From: Oreohelix idahoensis
Taxonomy: Eukaryota; Mollusca; Gastropoda; Stylommatophora; Oreohelicidae
DNA length: 64,000 nucleotides
Reading direction: 5' to 3'
Assembly: GCA_024509875.1 (NCBI GenBank)
Contig: JAMPIV010004254.1
Coordinates: 839,805 to 903,804 of the forward strand
In this document: positions 23,696 through 35,111 of the stretch, in pieces
How the letters are laid out: each line of letters opens with the position of its first letter
Position numbering within the stretch: the first letter of the stretch is position 1
Made by a program: the position numbers and the translations under genes
The notes under the pieces: generated by a model
The model's input: the letters and a program-made list of their open reading frames with translations, nothing else
Told to the model about the DNA's origin: nothing
Databases searched by the model: none

Positions 23696-25664
23696 CCACC
23701 CCCCGAATTCAGCGGCTAAACGCAGATGCTTGAAATATTACAAAATTTAAAAAGTAACTTTTTCTTAATATTAATGTTAGAAATATAAAAATTAGCTGGC
23801 CGGATGGCCCATTCTGAGCAGTGAAATAATATACTTTCATTTATACAGACGGACAGATAATAAGAAAGATAATGACAAAAGACGGGGTTGTTCACATCAG
23901 CGAAAGACTGCATTGAATCAAACATGCCACTATTTGCACAAAAAATCGCAACCTTGAGACTCAAGTGTTCAAATCTAGTTAGAATGCAAGAGAGGGGGGA
24001 GTAGCGGACAGTAGTGGCTAAAAATAACTTAGGAGGCAGGTTCGTGCAGTTTTACATGTGTTAGTCCAAAAAAAACAAGTGAAATTGTGGGAAAAAGATA
24101 AATTGTGACCGACGTACATTTTAAAAATTGAGATGTACTTTTGACTTTTTTGGGAAAAGATAAAATGTGACGGACGTACATTTGAGAAAAAAAAGATGTA
24201 ATTTTGACTTTATTTTCAAATTTTGAATTGAAAAGCTTGGTCTTCTGATCTGATTGGCCAACGCATTTTATATTAGCGGGATAGAGACGCACATTTTTGC
24301 CATTCGACATAAGTCTGTCCAGTAACACAGTCATTAATTGTAGTGGTGATTTCCCAGAAATAATACATAATATTCAGTGGGACACCATACTATAGCCAGC
24401 AGCTCAGCAGAGTTTTGCTAGCACTTATTTACTGTGTACTATATTCATATTTCTGGTAAGACTGAACTTATTTCTTTATACATTTTTAATATTTGTTTAA
24501 GGTTCGAGTGATTTGATACTGCAATAGCATAATCTGTTCCTTACAACAAGTAAGGGTTCGCTCTAGACCCCCGCCCCAGTTCAGGGTCTAGAGACAAATA
24601 AAATACATAAACTCCAGCAAGGATTAGGAAGGACAGATCAAGTGTTGAGAACAATGAAACATATTACCTATCCTATTTTAAGGGAGGAAACTAATAAACA
24701 TATTTCAGAATCTGTAGTCTGGGAGAACCTATCCGATGTGAAACCAACATGGTAAAATGTGCTGTATGGTCAGAGAGATCTGACCTGTCTATATGGTGTT
24801 GTTGTTGTGTGGTGTTGTGTCCAGACATGGTTAGAGAATGGAATTTTGACACATAACCAATACTTTGATTGCAGAGCTGTGAGTTTCAGTTGGCACCAAG
24901 GCGGTGCAAACTAAGTTGGTGATTTTACCAGAGTGGATCCGTGCAGTAACGTTGTGTCAGAGCAGCACTATTATTGCCCCAAGCACGGAGAGGTGGGGCC
25001 ACCAGATCTCAGCACCAGAGCTACATCTTCAAAGTTGAGTGAGCCTCTGGTCTGCTGAGAATTCACCAACTCAACTTAGTTACTAACAATCCCATAAAAC
25101 TCCTGCAATTACTGGACACGGTGTAGTCAATATAGACTGGAGTGATGAGGCCACCCCAACAGCACAACCATTAAACGGTCTCCCAAATTAGATGACTACT
25201 ATAAACACTAATAAAACTAAATAGTCTAGTAACATACATATGTACACTCTTGCATTTATTATGTAATATTCCATGCATTTCTTTCATAATTTCTAAACCT
25301 TTCATATGTTCTGGCCGAAATAAAACTCGGTCCAGATCAAATAAATGTAAGATAATTTCTATCAAAATTTTACACCCTTGAGTTAGTTCAGTGTATTATA
25401 ACATTGGTTAATATTATTAGACTTAGTAAATATCTGTGTGTGTGTCTATAAACTATCACACCACATTACATATCATTACCCTAGACATTTAACGTAGCCA
25501 CATTCATTAGAAAAAAAAAAAAAGATAAGTGTGAGGTCGTAGTGGTAGCGAGAAGGGCCTTCTGACAACTCTCAGTTACATTTTATCTCAGGAGCCTTCA
25601 CAGCTGACCTCATGCATCACACGTAGTACCATCACCACCATACAATACCATCAAACCCACTACA
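22764..25664 (+). repeat. 5' LTR of element A
   Basis: It begins TGTACGTAAAATT and ends cccactaca. From 23704 on it matches the 3' LTR from 30254 on, nearly base for base. Upstream of that it is ~570 bp longer than the 3' LTR because a second, diverged copy of the LTR start (gtgatacaacgtt...) appears at about 23420 after a long C tract. Very long poly(C) tracts lie at 23052-23230 (with A and T interruptions) and 23655-23693. The extra copy may be real or an assembly fault at the C tracts. Confidence 0.88.
23052..23230. repeat. Poly(C) tract in LTR A
   Basis: About 45 uninterrupted C followed by ~130 bp of C runs broken by single A or T. The 3' LTR has a ~27-C run at the same relative position (30131-30156). 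On the opposite strand this is a strong G-quadruplex-type sequence. The proline- and glycine-rich ORFs across it are artefacts of composition. Confidence 0.9.
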
Positions 25665-25669
25665 TATAT

Positions 25670-25692
25670 TGGGTGGCTCGATCTCGGGATTT
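25670..25692 (+). promoter_or_regulatory. Primer binding site of element A (tRNA-Pro-like)
   Basis: Five bases after the 5' LTR the sequence reads TGGGTGGCTCGATCTCGGGA. It resembles the tRNA-Pro primer site used by some retroviruses and has the TGG start expected for pairing to a tRNA CCA end. Elements B (34925-) and C (62802-) carry TGGGGTCTCGCTC at the same place. Confidence 0.5.
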
Positions 25693-25959
25693 AAATTAAT
25701 CACATATATTGGGGTCTCTTTGTCCCGGGATAATTAGCCCATTAAGTATATTAGGATCTCCTGGTGGGAGAAATAAAATTAGGGGAACAAAATTGTAAAA
25801 TTCCCTTAAAAGTAAAAGTGTCCCTGCAGATAAAAGTTGGTGAATCTTCACAGCCAGTAATTAGTTAATTAATTAATTAGAATTAGTTAGACTATAGTAA
25901 TTAGAAGTTCTTTAGTGGTTAGAGATTTATCTTGTATATTATTATATTGTCTAAAAAGT

Positions 25960-27180
25960 ATGGCGGAGCTGGCAAAATTCCGATCAGCTGCTGTGCTGTC
26001 GGCAAAGGAGATGGGAATGGATGGTCAGATTTTAATTCAATACGTAACGGGTGAATGTGATAAATATATTGAACGGGAAGAAAGGAGATTAGAAAAAGAG
26101 GCTGAAAGAAAATTAGAGTCTGAACGGTTGGCTGAAGAGAAGAGGTTACAAATTGAGGCTGAGACTAAGAGGTTGCAGATTGAGGCTGACAAAGAGGCAA
26201 AGGCATTGGAGGCAGAAGATAGAAGGTTGCAAAGGGAGGCAGAAGAAAAAAAGGCCGAAAGGGAGGCAGAAAAAAAAAGATTGACTGCCGAAAGGGAGGC
26301 AGAAGATAGAAGGTTGCAAAGGGAGCACGAATTACGACTAAGGGAGCTGGAGCTACAAGGCCCGGCCCCTGAAAATGGTGCCAGCCCTTTTGCCTCAGAT
26401 GCTACGCCCAGTCTGGGAGCCTCAAACTCAGCTATGGGGTTTCATTTAGACCATTTTGTTGAAAAAGACGATGACATAGAGGGGTACCTGGGACGTTTTG
26501 AGTTATTAGCTACTACATATGGGTTAGAGAGAGAGAGGTGGAGTTTAAAGCTATCACAGGGACTGAGAGGTACTTCTTACGAAGTCTTTGCAAAAAATGC
26601 ACAGAGAAGACCAGGAGAATTATGACATGTTAAAGCAGGCTTTGTTATTGAGGTACGAAAAAAATGGGGAATTTTATCGTAAGAAATTTAGAAATGCCAA
26701 ATTGTTGTCTGGGGAGACATACCACCAATTCTCTGCCAGACTAGAAACCTATTTGGAGAAATGGACTGCTCTGGGGAAGACCCAAGATCTTAAAGAAATG
26801 ATCATGATTGAGCAATTGAGAGAGTCCATGGCTCCAGACATGAGAAAATTTCTCATGGAACAAGGTGCAGAGAAGTTGGGGGAGGTTTTAAATGTCGCTG
26901 AGAGGTATCAGGCAGCCCAGGCAGAGGTAAGTGGTGCTAAAAAGAAGCACATAGATAATTTTAAAGCTCCACAGCAATTTAATAAATTTGATAATAGGGA
27001 GCAGGGAAATAAAGGTAGGACAAACTTTGAACGGCCAAGAAATGACTACAGAGACAGAAACTCACAGTTCAATGACCAAAAATTCAATGAAAGAAAACCG
27101 TTGAACCAAGGAAAAAAGATGGTGTAAATGGTGCAAGAAGGATAACCATAACACCGAATTTTGTAGAAGGAAACCTTCAA
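25960..27180 (+). pseudogene. gag of element A, broken by frameshifts
   Basis: Starts at ATG 25960 (MAELAKFRSAAVLSAKEMG), homologous to the gag starts of B (35112) and C (62967); the open frame extends upstream but without similarity. N-terminus: short conserved head, then a long charged coiled coil of E/K/R/A/L heptads, then a capsid-like region (DHFVEKDDDIEGYLGRFELL, LRYEKNGEFYRKKF, YHQFSARLETYLEKW). A one-base change near 26600 shifts the frame to 26588-27127, and another near 27115 precedes the zinc knuckle. The knuckle is still readable as C-X2-C-X4-H-X4-C at about 27124-27165. It would have formed the virus-like particle and packaged RNA. Confidence 0.85.
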
Positions 27181-27191
27181 ACATTGCTGCA

Positions 27192-28436
27192 ATGAAGTCG
27201 GGGACGCAAAGATTAAAGGTTAATCCTAATGGACAACAGGAACCTTATCACCCCCCAGTTTGTGAGGATGTTATTTGTAATGGGGTCACCATAAGGTGCC
27301 TTTATGATACAGGTTTGGATTATGATTCAGTTGTGAAGTCTAGCCTAGTGGACCCAAGTCAGTATACCACAGAAACAGTGGAAATACAAGGGGCAACTAA
27401 GGACATACCACTCATGACACTTCCCATCGCAAGGATAACGGTGAAAACTCGCTATGTGGAAGGAGAAATCAGAGCAGCAGTGATAGATGAACCAATCTAC
27501 CCTCTGATATTGGGGTGTAGATACGTCTTCTTGGGGAATCCCGAGAGACCTGTGATCATGGCGACAGTGCAGACCAGGTCACAGAAGAAGGAGGAAGAAG
27601 GTGAACCTATAAATGCTCATCCAGAGGAGATGAGGAAGGCGCAGGCTGAGGATAGGACACTCAAGCCATGTTTTAAAAAATTGCCCAAATGCCACACACC
27701 TCCGAGCAAGGGGGAATATTTCATGAAGCACAAACTCTTATACAGGAAGGCCGGAACTGGAACAAATGGTCACAACCAGCTGGTTCTTCCCACTTCATAT
27801 AGAGATAAAGTGATGGAACTCGGGCATGCGATTCCCTTCAGTGGTCACATGGGGATCAGCGCCACAGGACAGCGTATAGCTTGTCATTACTTCTGGCCAG
27901 GGATAACGGAGGATATAAAAAGATATGTCAAATCCTGCCCAGAATGTCAAAGGGTAGCTCCAAAGCACTGGACTGCTCCTGCAACTCTAGGGGAAATGCC
28001 CATAGTGGGAACACCTTTTGAGAGGGTTGCAGTGGATATTGTAGGACCTCTCACTCGGACCAAGAGGAGGAACTGTTACATCCTTACTCTGGTGGACACT
28101 TGTTCTATGTGGGGAGAGGCGGTAGCCCTGCCGTCAATTGATTCAAAACATGTAGCAGAGGCACTACTTACAATATTTACCCGATTAGGATTCCCGCATC
28201 AAATCTTGACGGATAATGGTTCTCAGTTCAAGGGGAAACTAACGGAAGAAGTTTTTAAGCTATTTCAAGCCAGACACTTTCATTGTAGTCCGTACCATCC
28301 GCAAGGGAACGGCCAGGTAGAGAGGTTCAACGGGACTCTCATTTCTATCCTGAGAAAGCTGGCACACGAAAAAACCGGATCTGTGGGATCAATTCCTGCC
28401 CGCCGCATTGTTTGCGTACCGGGAGGTACCACATAG
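27192..28436 (+). pseudogene. Protease and integrase of element A
   Basis: A 414-codon open stretch. An aspartic protease active site (LYDTG, Asp39) sits near the N-terminus. A zinc-binding HHCC domain follows (H at ~211 and ~217, CPEC at ~249). The integrase core has Asp282 (VAVDIVGP), Asp341 (LTDNGSQF) and Glu377 (GQVERFNG), giving a D-35-E spacing. RT does not lie between protease and integrase, as it would in standard Ty3/gypsy pol. The true pol start is probably upstream, by frameshift from gag. The frame is lost near 28390, shortly after the catalytic Glu, and the integrase C-terminus continues in another frame at 28408. Confidence 0.9.
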
Positions 28437-29049
28437 TTCAACCGGGATGGCTCCCGCAACTCTGCTATTTGGGAGGCCAATAAAAGGTCCATTAGAAGCT
28501 CTATTAAGGACCTGGACAGATGAGAAGGCGGAAGAGACTGTTACCTCATCGTATCAATACGTGAACGAACTGACCACTCGTTTGAAAGCTGGATGGAAAC
28601 TGGCAAATGATAATTTGAAACAAGCCAGGAAGAAACATGCAGCATATTTTAATAGGAAGGCAAAGGACAGAGAACTGGCAGTCGGAGAGAAGGTGCTGCT
28701 TCTACTACCCGGTAGCCAGAATAAATTACAAATTGGATGGCAAGGTCCATATACGGTTCTAGAGAAGGTGTCTAGAACAAACTATAAAATTGATAAAAAG
28801 GGGAAGGAGAAAGTTTATCATGTAAACCTGTTAAAGAAGTATCTGGACAGACCACTCCAGGAAAGCACCCCCTTACTGACCTTAGCTATCGCAACTCAAA
28901 TGCAAAAGGAACCACTCACCTCACATGAATACCCATTACATCCTTGTGAAACAGCAGCACAGGTAAAAGTCAGTAAGCACCTGACTAAAAAACCAGAGGG
29001 AGAGAGTTCAACAGGTTCTGGAGGAACATACAGATGTATTAACAGATAA
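28408..29049 (+). pseudogene. Integrase C-terminal GPY/F module of element A, start of RT linker
   Basis: 213 codons in a new frame. It starts with the conserved end of the core (FAYREVPHSSTGMAPATLLFG) and then has the GPY/F motif in IGWQGPYTVLEKV and KVYHVNLLKKY, characteristic of Ty3/gypsy and retroviral integrases. The following linker leads towards RT as in element B, but a frameshift near 28990 ends the frame. It shows directly that the integrase C-terminus is followed by RT. Confidence 0.88.
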
Positions 29050-29065
29050 ACCAGGACATACAAAT

Positions 29066-29800
29066 TTGCTACAGTATGACATGAAACTGGTAGACTCAAA
29101 CCCAATCTGTATGAGAGCCTATTCTATTCCGTTCGCGAAGGAGAAGGCATTGAAGGAAGAAATAGATTATTTGTTGAAGGAAGGGATCATTTCACACAGT
29201 GAATCATCTTTTAGTTCTAGTGTCGTATTGCTGAGAAAACCGTCTGGGGAACACAGACTGTGCATAGATTACAGGAAACTGAATGCTGTCACAGAAGGGC
29301 AAGTGGATCCATTACCAGACACAAAACAGTTATTTGCCAGACTGAACAAGGCAAAATACTTTTCAAAGGTGGATCTTAGTAAAGGCTATTACCAGATCCC
29401 AGTGAAGCCTGAAGTGAGACCTTATTTGGCTTTTAGCACTTCAGATGGACATTATGAATTGAACATGCTACCATTCGGACTGAAAAATGCTCCGAGTGTA
29501 TTTTCAAGGATGATGCGCAAATTGTTGGATCCCCTGAATAACCCATGTATCACGAATTTCATGGATGATATTCTCGTCGCCACAGAGACATTTGAAGAAC
29601 ACATTGAAGCTCTAGAAATGTTATTTAATAGGCTTAGGGAGGCGAACTTAACTGCTAGGCCAACAAAATGTTGCATTGGATGCAAAGAGTTGGAATTCTT
29701 GGGACACACGGTATATCAGGGTAGCATGACCCCTGATCCTAAGAACTTGGAAAAAAAAAAACTGCAGAGAGCACCTAGACCACAATCAAAATTAGAGTAA
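29066..29800 (+). pseudogene. Reverse transcriptase of element A (RNase H missing)
   Basis: 245 open codons with Ty3-type RT features in order: YSIPFAKEKALKEEIDYLL, SGEHRLCIDYRKLNAVT, FSKVDLSKGYYQIPV (motif A), LPFGLKNAPSVFSRMM (motif B) and FMDDILVATET (catalytic DD at residues 167-168), then LEFLGHTVYQG. The segment stops just after the RT thumb. Compared with element B, about 640 bp encoding the connection and RNase H are absent, and the sequence goes almost directly into the polypurine tract and 3' LTR. Without RNase H this copy could not complete reverse transcription by itself. Confidence 0.9.
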
Positions 29801-29867
29801 TGGCAGGTGTAAGGAGAGATTTTGTCTATGTGTATCACTGGTTTTAGAACTTGCCGTAGGCATGTTT

Positions 29868-29882
29868 TCAGGTGGGGAGATG
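29868..29882 (+). promoter_or_regulatory. Polypurine tract of element A
   Basis: The purine-rich aggtggggaga lies immediately before the 3' LTR start (tgtcgtaaaa), the normal place for plus-strand priming. B has aagaggggaag at the same position. Confidence 0.65.
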
Positions 29883-32214
29883 TGTCGTAAAAAATTAACA
29901 GTGATACAACGTCAAAATATCTCCAATGATACAACGTAGGGATAAAAAACCAATGCGTAAGCTGCTGGAATACATGATCGCCCGCGCCGCGGGTCATCAG
30001 GTGTTAGACTTGAAGGCAAAACGGAACGAGGATCAAAAGACAAAAAAATCTGACTGAACGCGTACTTGAACTAGCGAGGTTAATGGACGCAAATTGGTGG
30101 GGCAAGGAGGAAAAGTCACGTTCCCCTTCCCCCCCCCCCCCCCCCCCCCCCCCCCCAAGTTGACATAAAGTAAGGAATTCGACAGAAGGGACCTTGGATA
30201 TGATACGCCACAGTCATTTATTGGACGCTTTTGCGATACCAAGCCTTTTATTTGAATTCAGCGGCAAACGCAGATGCTTGAAAGATTACAAAATTCAAAA
30301 AGTAACTTTTTCTTAATATTAATGTTAGGAACATAAAAATTAGCTGGCCGGATGGCCCATTCTGAGCAGTGAAATAATATACTTTCATTTATACAGACGG
30401 ACAGATAATAAGAAAGATAATGACAAAAGACGGGGTTGTTCACATCAGCGAAAGACTGCATTGAATCAAACATGCCACTATTTGCACAAAAATCGCAACC
30501 TTGAGACTCAAGTGTTCAAATCTAGTTAGAATGCAAGAGAGGGGGGAGTAGCGGACAGTAGTGGCTAAAAATAACTTAGGAGGCAGGTTCGTGCAGTTTT
30601 ACATGTGTTAGTCCAAAAAAAAAACAAGTGAAATTGTGGGGAAAAAGATAAATTGTGACCGACGTACATTTTAAAAATTGAGATGTACTTTTGACTTTTT
30701 TGGGAAAAGATAAAATGTGACGGACGTACATTTGAGAAAATAAGATGTAATTTTGACTTTATTTTCAAATTTTGAATTGAAAAGCTTGGTCTTCTGATCT
30801 GATTGGCCAACGCATTTTATATTAGCGGGATAGAGACGCACATTTTTGCCATTCGACATAAGTCTGTCCAGTAACACAGTCATTAATTGTAGTGGTGATT
30901 TCCCAGAAATAATACATAATATTCAGTGGGACACCATACTATAGCCAGCAGCTCAGCAGAGTTTTGCTAGCACTTATTTACTGTGTACTATATTCATATT
31001 TCTGGTAAGACTGAACTTATTTCTTTATACATTTTAATATTTGTTTAAGGTTCGAGTGATTTGATACTGCAATAGCATAATCTGTTCCTTACAACAAGTA
31101 AGGGTTCGCTCTAGACCCCCCGCCCCAGTTCAGGGTCTAGAGACAAATAAAATACATAAACTCCAGCAAGGATTAGGAAGGACAGATCAAGTGTTGAGAA
31201 CAATGAAACATATTACCTATCCTATTTTAAGGGAGGAAACTAATAATAATATTTCAGAATCTGTAGTCTGGGAGAAACTATCCGATGTGAAACCAACATG
31301 GTAAAATGTGCTGTATGGTCAGAGAGATCTGACCTGTCTATATGGTGTTGTTGTTGTGTGGTGTTGTGTCCAGACATGGTTAGAGAATGGAATTTTGACA
31401 CATAACCAATACTTTGATTGCAGAGCTGTGAGTTTCAGTTGGCATCAAGGCGGTGTCAACTAAGTTGGTGATTTTACCAGAGTGGATCCGTGCAGTAAAA
31501 CGTTGTGTCAGACCACTTATTATTGTCCCCCAAGCACGGAGAGGTGGGGCCACCAGATCTCAGCACCAGAGCTACATCTTCAAAGTTGAGTGAGCCTCTG
31601 GTCTGCTGGAAGTTCACCAACGCCTTTTAGTTACTAATACCCCATAAAATTCCTGTAATTTACTGGACACGGTGTAGTCAATATAGACTGGAGTGATGAG
31701 GCCACCCCAACAGCACAAGCATTAAACGGTCTCCCAAATTAGATGACTACTATAAACACTAATAAAACTAAATAGTCTAGTAACATACATATGTACACTC
31801 TTGCATTTATTATGTAATATTCCATGCATTTCTTTCATAATTTCTAAACCTTTCATATGTTCTGGCCGAAATAAAACTCGGTCCAGATCAAATAAATGTA
31901 AGATAATTTCTATCAAAATTTTACACCCTTGAGTTAGTTTAGTGTATTATAACATTGGTTAATATTATTAGACTTAGTAAATATCTGTGTGTGTGTCTAT
32001 AAACTATCACACCACATTACATATCATTTCCCTAGACATTTAACGTAGCCACATTCATTAGAAAAAAAAAAAAGATAAGTGTGAGGTCGTAGTGGTAGCG
32101 AGAAGGGCCTTCTGACAACTCTCAGTTACATTTTATCTCAGGAGCCTTCACAGCTGACCTCATGCATCACACGTAGTACCATCACCACCATACAATACCA
32201 TCAAACCCACTACA
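29883..32214 (+). repeat. 3' LTR of element A
   Basis: 2332 bp, begins TGTCGTAAAAAATT and ends cccactaca. It carries one C run of ~27 near 30131. The last part (ccttcacagctgacctca) is shared in diverged form with the LTRs of B and C, so the three belong to one lineage. Confidence 0.9.
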
Positions 32215-32745
32215 GCGCCTTCAATAGATTATCTAACATTTGGAAATTACGATCATTGAATATACATACCAAGCTTCGTCTGTTTAATTCAAATGTTATC
32301 TCAGTGTTAACATACGGCTGTGAGAGTTGGAAAATAACAAAATCATTGGAGAACAAGCTGAATACATTCGAGAACAAATGTCTTAGAAAACTCATGAACA
32401 TCAGTTGGAAAGAATTCAAGACTAATCGACAAATAAGAGAAGACTCTAGGCGAAGAAAATATGTCTCCGACTATATAAGGAAAAGACGATGGTCATATAT
32501 CGGTCATGTCCTACGAATGCAAAACAACAGAATACCACTACAGGCGCTCACTTGGGTTCCTGAGGGTAAGAGGAAAAAAAGGAAGACCAAAAGAAACACT
32601 CAGAAGAACAATAATAAGAGAAGGAAGAACGTTGGGCCTAAATAATGTGCAAGAGCTAAGAGGAGTGGCGTCACAACGTACAACCTGGAGAGCACTGGTT
32701 TCTGTTTTATGCGCCGTGTTTGGCGCTTAAAGAATTTATTATTAT
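32215..32745 (+). pseudogene. LINE family D, right piece (RT C-terminus and 3' end)
   Basis: Continues the LINE D frame after element A. It encodes the RT thumb region ([20 protein letters not shown]), then [19 protein letters not shown] and the basic C-terminal tail with a small frameshift near 32575. It ends in a tttattattatta tail. It is about 98% identical by eye to 59330-59845. Confidence 0.88.
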
Positions 32746-32970
32746 TAATCCTCCAGTGTTGATAAGTTCAGGTTTTAAATATCCAAATGATAAATCAAAT
32801 CTGTTGCCTTCTTCAAATACCATATCAACTAGTGTATGTCACAATGATTCCTTTTAACTTCCTGTCTCTAGTGCCATTCATCAATTCTACTGTACATACC
32901 TGTCAACTCCTGAGACAAAAAATCTGTACGCCGGACAAAAAAAAATCCTTACAAACACCCAAAAATCCTT

Positions 32971-34919
32971 ATGGTAAAATGACAGTGCTGTCCCAAAGAA
33001 TGTACTCGAAATCCCCCTTGTTTTCTGCTTCGTCTGCAAATTGTAACGCTTTCACGTTGATAGTAAAGCTTACTGTATTATTACCCGCCTTCTTCAATGA
33101 AACGTGTGCTGTATTTCTTGGAAAAGCATTGAGACGTACTGCGTAATGACCTAAATTAACCCTAACATTAATTATACTGCGTTACCAAAACGAACGAACA
33201 GATGGACTAAAGGGATAAAAAGAGAAGGGAGAGGCAGAAAGCCGAACACTAAACCCGCTTCGCGCGATACACAATTACTACCATCACGCGTGTAAGTCTA
33301 CATGCACTAATTTTTTTTTCAGACGGACAGTGATAAAATACACTACCCTTTCCCAGAGTTAGGTTTATAAATCATAACAGACTCTTATTAGAAAAGACAA
33401 CATTATATGGGTTTACGTTTGAACACATAACAGTACCCAGACAGCACATCTTCTAAACAGGAGATAGAAGAAATTGCATATTTTGAACGCAGCCACGTAG
33501 CTCCTTTAAATTAGTATTTTTGGGTTCCTTAGGGTTTGCTGACAAATAATATGTAAAACGTTACGCAAATAGTCCAGGAATTAATAAATTATACCCAAAA
33601 TAAAATATTGGGGGTGCCTGACAGCATAAAATCATTTCTGCTCATAAAATTTTTTTTATAACGTGTTTGAAAAAACCTTACGTTACATAAATAGCCTACC
33701 ATGTAAACTCCAAATTGATTGGAGCGCAACAAATGAAAGCCTAACCACGATTGGTCGGGCTATAAATACTATCTTGGTTGTTGGGGGAGACGGGAAAAGA
33801 TAACATTTTTTCAAACACTTGTCGAAACGTGGCTCATTGGCCAGTCTCGCTGATATACACACTTGGGAGCGTTAGTTCGAGACCACTAATTCAAATAAGC
33901 TTGATAAAGCGACAGTACGTTGAAGCCAGCTCACATTTTTGCTAAAATAAAAGCCTGGAACATAGGCAGAACGGAATTTGGCCAGTTTGTGCCAGAATTC
34001 ATTGCTAATCAACGTATCTGTGTTTATTTCCATGAAATTGTGGGACAGTGGTCTTGATGGTAGTGAGCAGCACCTGGTCAGAGATTTGCTGAATCCAGAG
34101 TCGGACAGCATACTCCTTGGTCTTTTTAGCTATCAGTGAGGTGTCTCCTGAGCCCAGAGGAGAATTCGAGCAGAGGAGTCCTTTCCTGCCGCCATCACTA
34201 AAGATAAGCAGAGTTGGCCAGCTGAGCTCAACATTATGTCCCCTCATCTTGAACTGATTTTTTTAAAATTAACATTAAGAGGGGAATTTACTTGTCTTAA
34301 AATCAGGAACTGTGAACATCTACAATAATGGTCCCTAAAGACAAACTATTGAAGTCATGATGACAAATACCAACAGAGCTTGAACAAAACAAAACCAGTA
34401 TTACCTCATTTTACCACTACACAATTGACACACATAGAACATTGGTAATAATATATGTCACTACAATATTCATATTAAATACATTCTGTACATAACTTGT
34501 AATTTAAATTGATTGTGATTCCTGGTTCCCTTGTAGTTGAATCAGGACACATATTCATTCATGCCAGTAATGAATACATATTGTTATTTGAAACGTTACT
34601 AGTGACTTCTTTAAGATATTCTCATAGAGTGTTATATGTATGTGAGTGTCACAGTGTTGTTAAGAGTAGTGGATTAAATTAAATTGTTTATCTGTCTGTT
34701 GTTGTGACTTACACTTCACCATACACATACCCTAGACACATAACGTAGCATCACACTATTCCAGAATAATTCTGACTGAGATATATAGATATGTGGTAGC
34801 AAGTAAGGTTATATATATAATATACTACTCTTATTAGATATATATATATACCTTCACAGCTGATCTCAGTCAGTACACTAAGTCCCTTATAAGTATTTAT
34901 AACTTCCCACTTCACCACA
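32971..34919 (+). repeat. 5' LTR of element B (truncated at its start)
   Basis: Matches 39261-41210 almost perfectly. Differences seen are mostly one- or two-base indels in T runs (near 33310 and 33650) and a 2-base change near 33980. It ends ttcaccaca. Confidence 0.92.
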
Positions 34920-34924
34920 TATAT

Positions 34925-34945
34925 TGGGGTCTCGCTCTTGGGATT
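34925..34945 (+). promoter_or_regulatory. Primer binding site of element B
   Basis: TGGGGTCTCGCTCTTGGGAT follows the LTR by about five bases and resembles a tRNA-Pro primer site. Confidence 0.5.
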
Positions 34946-35111
34946 TTGAATCTTTAACTATTAAAAATATTGGGGATAATTCACTTCAGGGAATATAAGA
35001 ATTAAAAGGTATCCTTGGGTGGAATTAAATAAGGTTGAGCTCACGGTGCCTGTGTTGTCCATTAGAGATTGAATTGTTGGTTAGACATTGTATTAAGTTA
35101 CCTGATAGACA

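Larger units (their letters stand above)
22764..32214 (+). mobile_element. LTR retrotransposon A, Ty3/gypsy type with integrase upstream of RT
   Basis: A complete insertion of about 9.45 kb: 5' LTR 22764-25664, internal region 25665-29882, 3' LTR 29883-32214. The 5-bp target duplication gcgcc flanks it (22759-22763 and 32215-32219), and the flanks join into one LINE D sequence. The ends are TGT...ACA. Internal order is gag, zinc knuckle, protease, integrase, GPY/F module, RT; RNase H is missing. Several frameshifts interrupt gag and pol, so the copy is inactive. The Ty3-type RT placed after integrase resembles the Gmr1 group of Ty3/gypsy elements. Confidence 0.9.

Noticed and set aside
24029..24334. 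ORFs such as MTVLLDRLMSNGKNV... found twice (24029 and 30671) and 64-aa ORFs at 25171 and 31722
   Set aside because: They appear twice only because they lie in the two LTRs of element A; nothing indicates protein constraint.
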